Part shown: positions 55,079-64,000 of the stretch, in pieces
Numbering within the stretch: the first letter of the stretch is position 1
How the letters are laid out: every line of letters starts with the position of its first letter
Source: an uncultured Bacteroidales bacterium
GTDB taxonomy: Bacteria; Bacteroidota; Bacteroidia; Bacteroidales; FEN-979
NCBI GenBank assembly: GCA_903903985.1
Contig: CAIVAT010000116.1
Location: 1 to 64,000 of the forward strand
Reading direction: 5' to 3'
Length of the DNA stretch: 64,000 bases
Translations under genes and position numbers: made by a program
The notes under the pieces: generated by a model
What the model saw: the letters and a program-made list of their open reading frames with translations, nothing else
The model's database searches: none
Told to the model about the DNA's origin: nothing

Positions 55079-56140
55079 TTAGTTTTTCGTAAGCTTATAC
55101 TTGTAAATCGGATTGCTCAGGTTGAGTGTCACAATATAATTACCGGCTGCTGGTACGACAATATTGGCACCGCCCGCTTCAAGTGACCCATTCGCTCCAT
55201 CATCCCCGTAATTAATATCCCAGGCATTATTGGCACGGAATTTAATTTCGGCGGCTGTCAGCGCAACGGTTACCGTCCAAACTTTATTAGTGGCATCGTA
55301 CGTCATAGGTGTTTCTGTATCCCAACCACCAGGAGTACCGCTGCCGATAACAGCCCATGTGGTTTTAACAGCCGTATAGGTTAATCCCACGAGGTCAACG
55401 TTCAGCTTATAATATCCGGCTTCGGCGGCCTTGATGTTATCACCACCCTTATCCAGAGTTCCATTTGCACCGGTATCACCCCAGTTATTGTCCCAACTTG
55501 GTCCCTGGGTAAATTTATACTCGGTATTGGCATCCGGGAAGTTCATGTAACCTTCATATTTGCCATTGGATTTCAACGACGCAATGGTTGTTGAAGAATC
55601 TGCCGGATTCCATCCCTGGTAACTCCCGGGAACACCCAATAACGGGTAAACGATGGGTACATAATAGGGCGTGATCGCTTGTTTAACCACTGCCGAATAA
55701 ACCGGCTTGATGGAATCAATCGTAACCCCGTCTTTATTCTTCACGATCGTTACAACTCTGAACTCCATGGGTAATGGTTCCATTACCTTGGGATCAAATA
55801 ACAACGGCAGGAGTTTGGCATTCAGATCCTGGGTAAGTACAGCGTATGCGAGTTTGGTGTTGATCGCACCCAGTGATGATGGATCGGCAAAATTGTTTCC
55901 CTGTTTATCCATCTCAATCGTATACGAAGGAATGATCTGCGCACCATAATCGGCAGCTGCCCAATTATAGGTTAACAGTTCCAGCGCATTGGCTTCTAAA
56001 AGAACCAGGGAAGCACCGCCTGGAACCGTCAGGGTGGGTGCACCCGGTGAGGATTTCAGGATGGTTTTGGTTTCGTCCTTCTCACACGACAGCAAGCTGA
56101 ACAACCCAATGACCAGTAAAAATATTGATAGTTTTTTCAT
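55079..56140 (-). CDS. susE: SusE-like glycan-binding lipoprotein
   Basis: A 353-residue outer membrane lipoprotein: signal SIFLLVIGLFSLLSC with lipobox LLSC (Cys19). Residues about 30-155 form the N-terminal SusE domain (APTLTVPGGASLVLLEANAL). Two SusE/SusF-type domains follow at about 160-262 and 263-353, with LLGVPGSYQGWNP, EYKFTQGPSWDNNWGDTGANG, then TTWAVIGSGTPGGWDTETPM and IKFRANNAWDINYGDDGANG. Last in the susC-susD-susE operon. The two C-terminal domains are very like those inserted in SusD next door. Substrate alpha-glucan or galactan. Confidence 0.9.
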   Translation of the reverse strand: MKKLSIFLLVIGLFSLLSCEKDETKTILKSSPGAPTLTVPGGASLVLLEANALELLTYNWAAADYGAQIIPSYTIEMDKQGNNFADPSSLGAINTKLAYAVLTQDLNAKLLPLLFDPKVMEPLPMEFRVVTIVKNKDGVTIDSIKPVYSAVVKQAITPYYVPIVYPLLGVPGSYQGWNPADSSTTIASLKSNGKYEGYMNFPDANTEYKFTQGPSWDNNWGDTGANGTLDKGGDNIKAAEAGYYKLNVDLVGLTYTAVKTTWAVIGSGTPGGWDTETPMTYDATNKVWTVTVALTAAEIKFRANNAWDINYGDDGANGSLEAGGANIVVPAAGNYIVTLNLSNPIYKYKLTKN

Positions 56141-56160
56141 TGTATATCAGTTTTAACAGA

Positions 56161-58380
56161 TTAATATCCAAGGTTTTGTTTAAGATTTGGATTGGCGGTC
56201 ACGTCAGATGACGGAATTGGGAAAAGGTTATAGAATGGAGCAACCGGTTGTCCGGCTTTTGATCCGCCTTTCCACGGCCATACATAGTCGCCCGTGCTGA
56301 ATTGACCAAACCGGATGAGGTCGGTTCTGCGATGTCCTTCCCAATACAATTCCCTGGCCCGTTCATCGATAATGAATGGAAGCGTAAGTTCATCAGCAGT
56401 TATCTTGCCACGTTCATCATTGCTGTAGGCACGCATACGGAGGTTGTTAACCAGGGTGAGGGCTGTTGCGAGATCACCGCCGCCACCGCCGCGAAGGACA
56501 GCTTCGGCATACATCAGGTAAACATCACCAAGGCGGAACATGGGGAAGTCCGTATCAGTATAGGTAGCATTACTTCCAGCCACGCCTGCACTAGTGACAT
56601 TGGTGAATTTCGGGACGGCATAGCCATCGGTAAACATGCCGATATCATTGATTTCAAGCGATTGTCCGTTGGTATAGAACATACGGCGTGAATCGACCAA
56701 TGGTGGCGGAGGAGGTGTGTTCAGTACAATCGTGTAGGTATAATCCGGAGCGCCTAATTTCATGGTCACCTTATATTCACCAGCGGCAGGAACTGCAATG
56801 TTTGCTCCGCCAGCTTCCAGGATGCCGTTGGCACCATCATCTCCGTAATTGATATCCCAGCCACTGTTTGCACGGAATTTAACTTCACCTATTGTCAGGT
56901 TGATTACGATCGTCCAAACATCATTGGTGGCATCGTAGGTCATCGGCTTATCTGAATTCCAGCCATCGGGTGTTGCCGAGCCAATGATCCCCCAGGTGGT
57001 TTTCACCATCGTATACGTCAGGGCGTTGATATCAACGTTGAGTTTATAATATCCAGGATCAGCTGCCTTGATATTGGCGCCGGCAGGTTCAAGGGTACCA
57101 TTGGCACCATCATCGCCCCAGTTTACGGTCCAGTCTGGATTCTGGCAGAATTTGAATTCCGTATTGGCATCAGCGAAGTTCAGATAACCTTCGAATTTAT
57201 TATCGCTTGCCACTGATTTCAGCACGGTGGTGGTTTTTGCAGGATCCCATCCCTGGTATGAACCAGGAACATAAAGCATGGGATAGCTTCTCACACTCTT
57301 GGGAGGTTTGGGTGACGACCAGGGCATGTCTCCCGGAACAGGAAACTTATCTACCAGGGCGCTTGTGGTTCGGGTACCTCCCCATCCACCGGCAACACCA
57401 TAGTCGGCAGGAGCCATGCTGCCGCCAATTGCTGAGTGAATGATGAAGGTGGTGCCACCCCAGGATTGTGATTTGGAACCATCGAAATTGATCATGAAAA
57501 TTCCTTCAGTGGTTTTGTTGTTGTCGGCAGTAAAAAGATCCTTGTAATTGGGTTCCAGCGAATAACCGGCCTGGATCACCTTGTTGCAGTAGGTAACACA
57601 CTCCGTGTTTTTAGCCTGTCCGGTGTAAACCTCCGCATTCAGGTAAAGTTTGGCAAGTAGGGTCCACACGGCGGCTTGTCCGGCGCGTCCGTACTCTTCA
57701 CCCTTCACCGTCGACATCAGGGGTTCAATGGCGAGCAGTTCACTTTCCACATAAGCATACAGGTTTTCACGGGTGATCCGAATCGGGAAAAATTTACCCA
57801 CTGGGTCGTTCTCCGTTACAAAAGGAACATTACCGAAAAGGTCAAGTGCATGATAGTAGCTCAATGCTCTCAGGAACCGGGCTTCGTTGCGGTATTGCTC
57901 AACAGCTGTTTTAGCTGCACCCGTGATATTACGCTCAGCAAGTTTGCTTTCGGTGGATTCCCTGATAAATTCATTGCAAACAGAGACCTGGAAAAAGACC
58001 CTGTAGTACATGGCTGCAATGAACACATCGCTGGATCCCCAGTTCTGGCCATGGAAATTCTTAATGGTCTGGTCGTTCCAGCCGATAACGGCTTCGTCTG
58101 TAGTCAATTCCTGGTGATACCAGTAACCACGGATATATTCACCAAATCCCTCGTCGATTCCCTTGATATCGGGTTTCCCGGCAGGGCCTTGCTGACCCGA
58201 CATGGAAAGGCCGGCGTATAATTTGGCAAGAACCTGTTTGTAACCGGCTTGGTCCTTGTAGACATTGGCGGCGTTCATGTCGTTCGGATCAATGGGTTGT
58301 GTATCCAGATCCTTGACACAGGAGGCAAAGAACATGGTTAATGCCACAACCATGCTTGTTATTTTGAATATTCGTTTCAT
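56161..58380 (-). CDS. susD: SusD-like lipoprotein with inserted SusE-type domains
   Basis: A 739-residue SusD/RagB family protein (family usually about 500-550). Signal KITSMVVALTMFFASC with lipobox Cys21. The SusD helices are at 40-345 (EQYRNEARFLRALSYYHALD, LFGNVPFVTE) and 565-739 (FRLGDVYLMYAEAVLR, FIIDERARELYWEGHRRTDL). Between them, residues about 365-556 (about 56,700-57,290) form two SusE/SusF-type domains (YVPGSYQGWDPAKTTTVLKS to YKVTMKLGAPDYTYTIV), followed by a PPPPP linker. SusD and the insert are in frame and the SusD halves appear complete. Surface exposed and expected to cap the SusC barrel. Confidence 0.93.
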   Translation of the reverse strand: MKRIFKITSMVVALTMFFASCVKDLDTQPIDPNDMNAANVYKDQAGYKQVLAKLYAGLSMSGQQGPAGKPDIKGIDEGFGEYIRGYWYHQELTTDEAVIGWNDQTIKNFHGQNWGSSDVFIAAMYYRVFFQVSVCNEFIRESTESKLAERNITGAAKTAVEQYRNEARFLRALSYYHALDLFGNVPFVTENDPVGKFFPIRITRENLYAYVESELLAIEPLMSTVKGEEYGRAGQAAVWTLLAKLYLNAEVYTGQAKNTECVTYCNKVIQAGYSLEPNYKDLFTADNNKTTEGIFMINFDGSKSQSWGGTTFIIHSAIGGSMAPADYGVAGGWGGTRTTSALVDKFPVPGDMPWSSPKPPKSVRSYPMLYVPGSYQGWDPAKTTTVLKSVASDNKFEGYLNFADANTEFKFCQNPDWTVNWGDDGANGTLEPAGANIKAADPGYYKLNVDINALTYTMVKTTWGIIGSATPDGWNSDKPMTYDATNDVWTIVINLTIGEVKFRANSGWDINYGDDGANGILEAGGANIAVPAAGEYKVTMKLGAPDYTYTIVLNTPPPPPLVDSRRMFYTNGQSLEINDIGMFTDGYAVPKFTNVTSAGVAGSNATYTDTDFPMFRLGDVYLMYAEAVLRGGGGGDLATALTLVNNLRMRAYSNDERGKITADELTLPFIIDERARELYWEGHRRTDLIRFGQFSTGDYVWPWKGGSKAGQPVAPFYNLFPIPSSDVTANPNLKQNLGY
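56700..57290 (-). other. SusE-type double-domain insert within susD
   Basis: The translated segment matches SusE residues 160-353 in order, with shared wording such as VPGSYQGW, GDDGANGTLEPAGANIKAAD against GDTGANGTLDKGGDNIKAAE, and WDINYGDDGANG in both. Nucleotide similarity is also clear around 55.19-55.26 kb and 56.83-56.89 kb. This suggests duplication of the susE 3' half into susD, or fusion and domain exchange. Confidence 0.85.
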
Positions 58381-58401
58381 TTTTATATAAATTTTAGAAG
58401 G

Positions 58402-61400
58402 TTACAGTGAAAGATTTACACCCAAAACAAACACCCGTGAACGTGGATACACGTTGTTGTCGATACCGTTGTTGACTTCAGGATCGAGCCCTTTGTATTT
58501 GGTAATCGTGAACGCGTTGTTTACGGTAAAAGAAACCCGAAGGCCGCCAGTGTTCTTGATCACATTACCAAAATCATAAGCCAAAGTCAGATAGTCCAGT
58601 TTGAAGTAGGATCCGTTTTGAATATAATAATCTGACAGGTACTGCTGATTTACAAAATTCACATCGTATACATCAGAGGTTACATTGCCGAGATAAGGAC
58701 CTTCCGGGCGATACAGATTGGAATAAACGCCCCGGTTAGCTGAACCGTTATTATATATGTAGTTGCCTACTGCGGCATGACCGGCTGCTGATAAGGACAA
58801 CTTTTTGTAACTCAGTGTTGTAAATATTCCGAAGGTAGAAGTGGGGTTCGGGCTTTTGTAGTGGTACCGGTCGGCATCGGTAATTTTACCATCGCCGTTG
58901 CGGTCAACATACAAACCTTCGATCGGTTTGCCGTTTTCACCATAAACCTGCTGATAAACAAAGAAGGAGTTGATTGGATAACCAACGCTGTTGATCTGAA
59001 TGGTATTTCCAACACCACCCGAGATAGCACCTGTAAAGTTTCCGAGGAAAGCAGGATCATCATACGCGGTCAGTTTGGTGATTTCATTCTTGTTGAATGC
59101 CGCATTTACAGTGATATCCCATTTCCAGTCGGTGGAAACGATGGGTTTGCCACCCAGGCTGAACTCATACCCCTTGTTTTCCATATCGCCGATATTGGTA
59201 ACGATATAATTGGTAAGGTTTGTGCCCGCAGGAACCTGAATTTCATTGATCATGTCGGAAGTTTTGCGGATGTAGAAATCAGCAGATCCCGTGATCCTGT
59301 CTTTCAGGAATCCAAAGTCGAGACCGATGTTGGTGGTAGCGGTGGTTTCCCATTTGATATTGGCATCGTATCCGTTCGGACGAAGGGTCCTGAGCCATAC
59401 GTTTCCAAACTGATAGGTGGAATATTGATCGCTCAGGGTATAGATCGGCAAATAGGGATACCATGTTTGGGAGATATCCTGCTGTCCGGTTTCACCCCAG
59501 CCAAGCCTGAGTTTCAACTGTGATAAAACCTTGGAATCCCTGAGGAATGCTTCCTCGTTGATTTTCCATGCCAGGGCAACGGAGGGGAAAAGACCCCAGC
59601 GCGTATCTTTTGAAAACTTCGAAGAGCCGTCATCACGCAGGGTGAAGGTCAGCAGGTACCTGTTGGCCAGTGTATAATTGAAACGGCCGTAAAATGAAAC
59701 CAGGTAATATTCCTGCTTTGACTGAACGGTATTGTTGCGGCTTGAATCGTAAATGACCGCATTGTTTGAATTATAGGTATTGTTCTCAACATAAAAATGC
59801 TGCCAGGAATAACCGGCCATGACATCGAATTTGCTCTTGATGCTTTTTACCTCTTTCACATAGTTGAGATAAAAATCGAGGACACTGTTTTTCTTGGTCT
59901 GATCGTATTTGCGGGCAAGTCCGGAGTCAAGCCAGTTTCCGGTATAATCCGTCGGGATGTTGACTGTTCCTTTACTTTTAGTATAATCGAGTCCGAGGTT
60001 CAGCACCGCACGCATATCAGGGAAAAAGTGGAGTTTATAATCCAACTGTGCATTTCCAAGGAAACGGTTCACATCCGATTTATCCTCACGCATTTCGAGC
60101 ATAGCCACCGGGTTCGTTGTAGCCTGGTTAACCGGGTTTTGCTCTCCATCAGCATTGGCTGGCTGGAGCCATGCCCAATAACCGCCATAATATCGGTTGG
60201 TAAGGGTGCGGTTTTCCAGTACAGGTTTTGAGGGATCAAAACTGATGGCAGCTGCGATAGCGCCCTGATCGGCAAAGCGGTTCTTCTCATAAAGGTACTT
60301 TGCATTCACATTGAGTTTCAGGTAGTTCTTGAAGAAGGTCGGATTGAGATTGGCGCCGACCGAAACCCGCTGCATGTTATCGGTTTTAATCGTACCATCA
60401 TTGTAAGAATAACCCAGGGAGACGCGGTAAGGCATCGTGCTTACAGCGCCTGTAACTGCGATGTTCTGATCGGTACTGACAGCCGAACGGAAAATCTCTT
60501 TCTGCCAGTCTGTCGAGGTCGTGCTTGTTGTATCGAGGAGACCAAGAACATCGGCACGGCCGGGGTATCTTTGTTTAACGAGGGCACGGTATTCATCGCC
60601 GTTGAGGACGCTGGTGGTTTTTGGCACGGTGGCGACGGAAACATTTCCGGAATATTCCACACCAAATTTCTTGCTTCCTGCAGTCCCTTTTTTAGTGGTG
60701 ATCAGGATGACCCCGTTGGAAGCGCGTGAACCGTAGATTGCGGTTGCTGAGGCATCCTTCAGAACGACATACGTGGCAATATCATCCGGATTGAGCATAC
60801 TCAGGGATCCACGGGCGCCGGAGGTGCCGGCATTGTCGATGGGAACACCGTCGACAACAACAAGAGGATCGTTCGAAGCCGTTAGTGAAGAACCGCCCCT
60901 GATGCGGATGACGGCATCACCGCCGGGAGTACCTCCAAGAGTGGTTACCTGGACACCCGGAATTTTACCGATGATTGCCTGCTGAGGGGAAGTAATTCTG
61001 CCCTGGTTGAAGTCTTTTTCGCCAAGGGTTGAAACTGAACCGGTTGCATCCTGCTTTTTAACAGAACCATAACCGATCACAACTAATTCGTTCAGGCTTT
61101 TTACACCGGTAACCATGGACATGTTTATTGTTTTCTGTCCGGTGAATTCAACCTCCTTGGTTTCATAGCCTACGTAGGAGAATACCAGGACCGCTCCCGG
61201 ATGAACTTTAAGCGAATACTTACCGTCAATATCCGTAACGGTCCCGTTTGTTGTGTTCTTAATAACAACCGTTACTCCCGGTATTGAACTTCCATCTGAT
61301 GCATCCGTTACGAGTCCTGTCAAGGCTACTTCCTGTGCATAAACTACCGATGCGCATGCAAAGGTGACCACAAGAAACAGATAACGTAACCATAGTACAC

Positions 61401-61410
61401 GTTTCTTCAT
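58402..61410 (-). CDS. susC: SusC-like TonB-dependent outer membrane transporter
   Basis: A 1002-residue TonB-linked receptor. Signal in residues 1-25 (WLRYLFLVVTFACASVVYAQ). Residues about 27-115 form a carboxypeptidase-regulatory-like domain (VALTGLVTDASDGSSIPGVT). The plug follows with the SusC signature (LNELVVIGYGSVKKQDATGS, IRIRGGSSLTASNDPLVVVD, IYGSRASNGVILITTKKG), then a large barrel ending VFVLGVNLSL. It is first in the operon; susD follows by 21 bases. A near-consensus -7 box (CAAATTAA on the plus strand at about 61477) is a weak promoter candidate. Confidence 0.95.
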   Translation of the reverse strand: MKKRVLWLRYLFLVVTFACASVVYAQEVALTGLVTDASDGSSIPGVTVVIKNTTNGTVTDIDGKYSLKVHPGAVLVFSYVGYETKEVEFTGQKTINMSMVTGVKSLNELVVIGYGSVKKQDATGSVSTLGEKDFNQGRITSPQQAIIGKIPGVQVTTLGGTPGGDAVIRIRGGSSLTASNDPLVVVDGVPIDNAGTSGARGSLSMLNPDDIATYVVLKDASATAIYGSRASNGVILITTKKGTAGSKKFGVEYSGNVSVATVPKTTSVLNGDEYRALVKQRYPGRADVLGLLDTTSTTSTDWQKEIFRSAVSTDQNIAVTGAVSTMPYRVSLGYSYNDGTIKTDNMQRVSVGANLNPTFFKNYLKLNVNAKYLYEKNRFADQGAIAAAISFDPSKPVLENRTLTNRYYGGYWAWLQPANADGEQNPVNQATTNPVAMLEMREDKSDVNRFLGNAQLDYKLHFFPDMRAVLNLGLDYTKSKGTVNIPTDYTGNWLDSGLARKYDQTKKNSVLDFYLNYVKEVKSIKSKFDVMAGYSWQHFYVENNTYNSNNAVIYDSSRNNTVQSKQEYYLVSFYGRFNYTLANRYLLTFTLRDDGSSKFSKDTRWGLFPSVALAWKINEEAFLRDSKVLSQLKLRLGWGETGQQDISQTWYPYLPIYTLSDQYSTYQFGNVWLRTLRPNGYDANIKWETTATTNIGLDFGFLKDRITGSADFYIRKTSDMINEIQVPAGTNLTNYIVTNIGDMENKGYEFSLGGKPIVSTDWKWDITVNAAFNKNEITKLTAYDDPAFLGNFTGAISGGVGNTIQINSVGYPINSFFVYQQVYGENGKPIEGLYVDRNGDGKITDADRYHYKSPNPTSTFGIFTTLSYKKLSLSAAGHAAVGNYIYNNGSANRGVYSNLYRPEGPYLGNVTSDVYDVNFVNQQYLSDYYIQNGSYFKLDYLTLAYDFGNVIKNTGGLRVSFTVNNAFTITKYKGLDPEVNNGIDNNVYPRSRVFVLGVNLSL

Positions 61411-61624
61411 AAATTTAATTTTAACTAGTTTAACATTCCGTTTATTGATTATCTCTCATCTAAAATTAAAGCGGTGCAAATTAACAAAAAATTAACGTTC
61501 TTTCATAAAAAAAAATCAGTAGTTTTTTTTTTCACAGGCAGCATCAAAAATTGTTTGATCTTGCAACATATAAAGATTTGATTTAGATTGTTTTATCATA
61601 TTTACAATGCCACGATCCCTCCTC
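61411..61624. other. Intergenic region between GH53 and susC
   Basis: About 214 bases, AT rich, with runs of A and T at 61507-61532 that might end transcription of the GH53 gene. No gene seen. Confidence 0.5.
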
Positions 61625-62820
61625 TCAGAACTTATAAACTTTCTTCATGTAATCAGCTGAGGGTAAAATATTTCCGGTAAAATCAAAGAGCGTGCAATTG
61701 TCCCAGGATGAACCGGTACCCCATTTATCCTGCATGGGAGAGGTTATCCAGGCCGGTTCCCAGTACATCATGCCCGTTCCCCCGCCCGAGATAACTGCCT
61801 GTGAAAGTGCCTCCAGGTATTGAACCTGGCCCTCTTTTGTCAGTGGATACCCTGCAACACTGTCCGCCTGACCCATGATGTTTCCGTAAGTATCGGCATC
61901 GTCGCTGGTCCAGGGATATGCTGTCTCAACAATCATCACCTGCTTCCCATAAATCGACCGGATAGCCTTTGTGACCTGGGTGACCTTGTCCATGCCATTC
62001 ATGGTTGACCATTTTGAGTAATGGGAAATCCCGAGAATGTCGAAATTGGTGCCCCCCCCCTTCCTGGTGATCCCTTCAATAAACCATATTGCATTCTGAA
62101 ACTGGGCAACATGCAGGATGATTCTGGGCTTGATCTCCGATGCAGCCGAGAAATCCCTCACAGCCTTTATCCCGGCATTCAGTAATACTCCGAATGATTG
62201 CCAGTTATCGTTTTTCACCTCACCTGCCGGGAACAACATCCCCGAATTTGTTTCATTGCCCACCTGGACCATTTCCGGTGTGAGTCCCTTTGTTTTCAGG
62301 TATTCAAGAACACCCGTGGTATAATGATAGACTGAATCCTTCAACGCACTCAGCGACAGGCCAACCCATGCGGCAGGGGTTTCCTGGTGGGTTGGATCAA
62401 CCCAGGTGTCGGAATAATGAATGTCGAGACTGACTGCCATTCCTGCATTTTTTGCACGCCTGATGGTTTTTTCTACATCATAAAGGTCGCTGTATAATTT
62501 TCCACCGGTTATTGCAGCGATCCAGGTGGGATTGTGCCACAACCGAACCCTGACGGTGTTGGCCCCATGGTTTTTCATGATCACGAAGGGATCGGCCTTT
62601 TTTCCTGAATCACTGTAATGACCTCCATAATCCTCAATTTCATTCACATAGGAAAGGTCTGTTCCCATGCAGAATTTATCCCACTGATAAGGAACTTTAA
62701 CAGGAACACGACCGGACCCGGATCGGAACTTTTCTGACTGCACGACAGGATCAAAAAGCAGGTGGTTGTAAAGAGTACGATTGCCCGCAATGCCCATGAA
62801 GTAATTTTTTCCGGCCTCAT
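61625..62820 (-). CDS. GH53 arabinogalactan endo-beta-1,4-galactanase, start region frameshifted
   Basis: The catalytic frame (62797-61625, 390 residues) has GH53 features: KFCMGTDLSYVNEIEDYGG, NTVRVRLWHNPTW, the acid/base Glu in VQVGNETNSGMLFP and the nucleophile Glu in VMIVETAYPW. Its first 35 residues from ATG 62797 are not a signal peptide. Another frame starting at ATG 62820 reads MRPEKITSWALRAIVLFTTT then CFLILSCSQKSSDP, a clear lipoprotein signal. Joining them by a one-base shift in the linker (62655-62735, after the lipobox) gives a normal GH53 lipoprotein. Either a real frameshift or a sequencing error. Cleaves beta-1,4-galactan; close to susCDE and in the same direction. Confidence 0.88.
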
Positions 62821-62861
62821 TTTCTTCTTTTGTTATTTAATTCACATTCTTAATTGTTGTA

Positions 62862-62869
62862 CAAAATTA
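62862..62869 (-). promoter_or_regulatory. -7 box of the GH53 gene
   Basis: On the minus strand TAATTTTG, an exact TAnnTTTG match, 42 bases before the lipoprotein ATG at 62820. It supports 62820, not 62797, as the true start. Confidence 0.5.
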
Positions 62870-63054
62870 CGATTTAATTCCGCTTCTGAAAAAAAAGCAC
62901 TGATAACATCCAATGTGTCCTTTTCAATCTTATTTTTGTTCTGGCACAATCATACCGGTTACGATCAAGAAACCTTTGTCTGCATGTAAAGGACCCTTTA
63001 GAATCAAAATTCCATCAATTAATAACTACTGGTGTCATTTTGCCTAATCCTTCT

Positions 63055-63062
63055 TATTTTTG
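63055..63062 (+). promoter_or_regulatory. -7 box of the GH127-like gene
   Basis: TATTTTTG, an exact TAnnTTTG, 24 bases before the ATG at 63087. A second exact match, TATTTTTG at 62931-62938, lies further upstream. Confidence 0.55.
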
Positions 63063-63086
63063 TCAAATGTTGTTAATTCCCGAATC

Positions 63087-64000
63087 ATGTATAAATTTTT
63101 TGTTGTATGTCTTGGATGCCTTTTGTCGTTTGCGACCGGAAGCACCGTTCAAAGTCAGCCTGAGGTGAACGACCCGTTTCAAACCATTGGACCGGTTTCA
63201 CAACAAATGACACTACTCCCGTTCGGGGAGATCTTACCCCTGGGATGGATAAAAGCACAGATGCGCAAGGACCTTGACGGGTTCGTCGGTCATCTTGACG
63301 AACTGGTTCCTGATCTCATGCACGACAGCATTTACGGGAAAGACAGGCTGACACAATCAGTAAAATCCAAAGACATCGGCAACATCGGGCAGAAACTGGA
63401 CCCGCAATACCTTTGGTGGAACAGTGAAACCCAATCGAACTGGCGGGATGGTTACATCCGCAATGCCATCCTGCTCGACGATCAGGTTCATTTGAGGAAA
63501 ATTGAAAAATATATCCGCTATATCCTGTCATCACAGGATAAAAATGGTTACCTGGGTATCTATTCCACAGACCTCCGCTATCATTTCAAGGATGAAAACG
63601 GTGAATTATGGGCCAAAACAACCGTGTTGAGAGGGTTGCTTGCATGGTATGAATACACCGGAAACAAGGATATCCTTACCAGCATTGAAAAAGCAGTGGC
63701 AGATGTGATGGCCAATTACCCTGCTGGCAAGTCATCTCCGTTCCGGTCGGAAAAACCATTTGCAGGTGGTTTGACGCACGGGCTTGTGTTCACGGATGTA
63801 CTCGACCGGCTCTACCAGGTCACAGGCGATAAAACTTACTTGCAGTATGCATTGTTTCTTTACCAGGATTTTTCGGGAAATGTCCTGAACGAAGATGCCC
63901 GGTATCCTGAAATCATAGACCCCTCCTATAAATTAAAGGAGCATGGCGTTCATACCTACGAGCACCTGCGCCCGCTTACCGTTGCCTGGTTTGCCTCCGG
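63087..64000 (+). CDS. GH127-like (DUF1680) beta-L-arabinofuranosidase, cut by window end
   Basis: The frame opens at ATG 63087 and is still open at base 64000 (304 codons). A signal peptide is visible (KFFVVCLGCLLSFATGSTVQ). The following alpha/alpha-barrel segment has PFGEILPLGWIKAQMRKDLD, LDPQYLWWNSETQSNWRDGY, YIRYILSSQDKNGYLGIY, GELWAKTTVLRGLLAWYEYT and FAGGLTHGLVFTDVLDRLYQ, a pattern of the DUF1680/GH127 and related arabinosidase families. The family's catalytic Glu and zinc Cys are expected beyond the window. It would remove arabinose from arabinogalactan, in line with the adjacent GH53 gene. Family level is less sure than fold. Confidence 0.75.
   Translation, partial: MYKFFVVCLGCLLSFATGSTVQSQPEVNDPFQTIGPVSQQMTLLPFGEILPLGWIKAQMRKDLDGFVGHLDELVPDLMHDSIYGKDRLTQSVKSKDIGNIGQKLDPQYLWWNSETQSNWRDGYIRNAILLDDQVHLRKIEKYIRYILSSQDKNGYLGIYSTDLRYHFKDENGELWAKTTVLRGLLAWYEYTGNKDILTSIEKAVADVMANYPAGKSSPFRSEKPFAGGLTHGLVFTDVLDRLYQVTGDKTYLQYALFLYQDFSGNVLNEDARYPEIIDPSYKLKEHGVHTYEHLRPLTVAWFAS

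Noticed and set aside
61507-61532. Intrinsic terminator formed by A and T runs after GH53
   Set aside because: No GC stem; A/T tract alone is not enough.

Overview
The window reads as a chromosomal segment of an environmental member of the Bacteroidota, probably Bacteroidia-like. The evidence is a SusC/SusD/SusE operon, several secreted proteins ending in type IX secretion (Por) sorting tails, FISUMP, BACON, DUF3078 and 3-coathanger-type modules, and many start regions preceded by the Bacteroidota -7 element TAnnTTTG. I see no rRNA, tRNA or CRISPR array. Assignments rest on motifs and family knowledge only; no database search was possible.

Region 1 (1-15.0 kb) is a RiPP cluster. A plus-strand operon (623-6566) encodes an HlyD-like NHLM secretion protein, a C39-peptidase ABC exporter and a second peptidase-less ABC exporter. 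Convergent to it on the minus strand are a LanM lanthipeptide synthetase (three-Cys 'CCG' zinc site, as in ProcM), an unrecognised 356-residue protein, three precursors with nitrile-hydratase-like leaders (one broken by a frameshift), a different short double-Gly precursor, a radical SAM/SPASM maturase, and a squalene-cyclase-repeat protein joined directly to the maturase. This mix of lanthionine, radical SAM and terpenoid-cyclase-fold proteins is the best candidate for a new system.

Region 2 (15.0-19.8 kb) is debris typical of an island edge: a 5'-truncated T9SS gene, a FISUMP lipoprotein or secreted protein, an N-terminally cut RadC, and an IS21 transposase whose helper gene istB is reduced to a stub. 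Region 3 (19.8-43 kb) is more ordinary: large T9SS surface proteins, a fatty acid desaturase, a DUF2807 lipoprotein, a GT39-type membrane glycosyltransferase, a two-kinase/one-regulator phytochrome-style signalling operon, mscL, a DUF3078 outer membrane protein, a glycogen branching enzyme, and PepE.

Region 4 (38.5-64 kb) is an alpha-glucan locus that merges with a galactan/arabinan locus. It holds glgB, two sugar MFS transporters, malQ, a SusA-like GH13, an esterase with a T9SS tail and two GH13 lipoproteins on the plus strand. They converge, at a strong bidirectional terminator near 55.04 kb, on susE-susD-susC. The SusD protein carries about 190 residues of tandem SusE-type domains inserted in its middle, copied from or shared with the neighbouring SusE. 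A GH53 endo-galactanase (start region frameshifted) and a GH127-like gene that runs off the window end lie beyond susC. Together these genes would bind and import malto-oligosaccharides or galactan at the surface, degrade them in the periplasm, and store or recycle glucose as glycogen.
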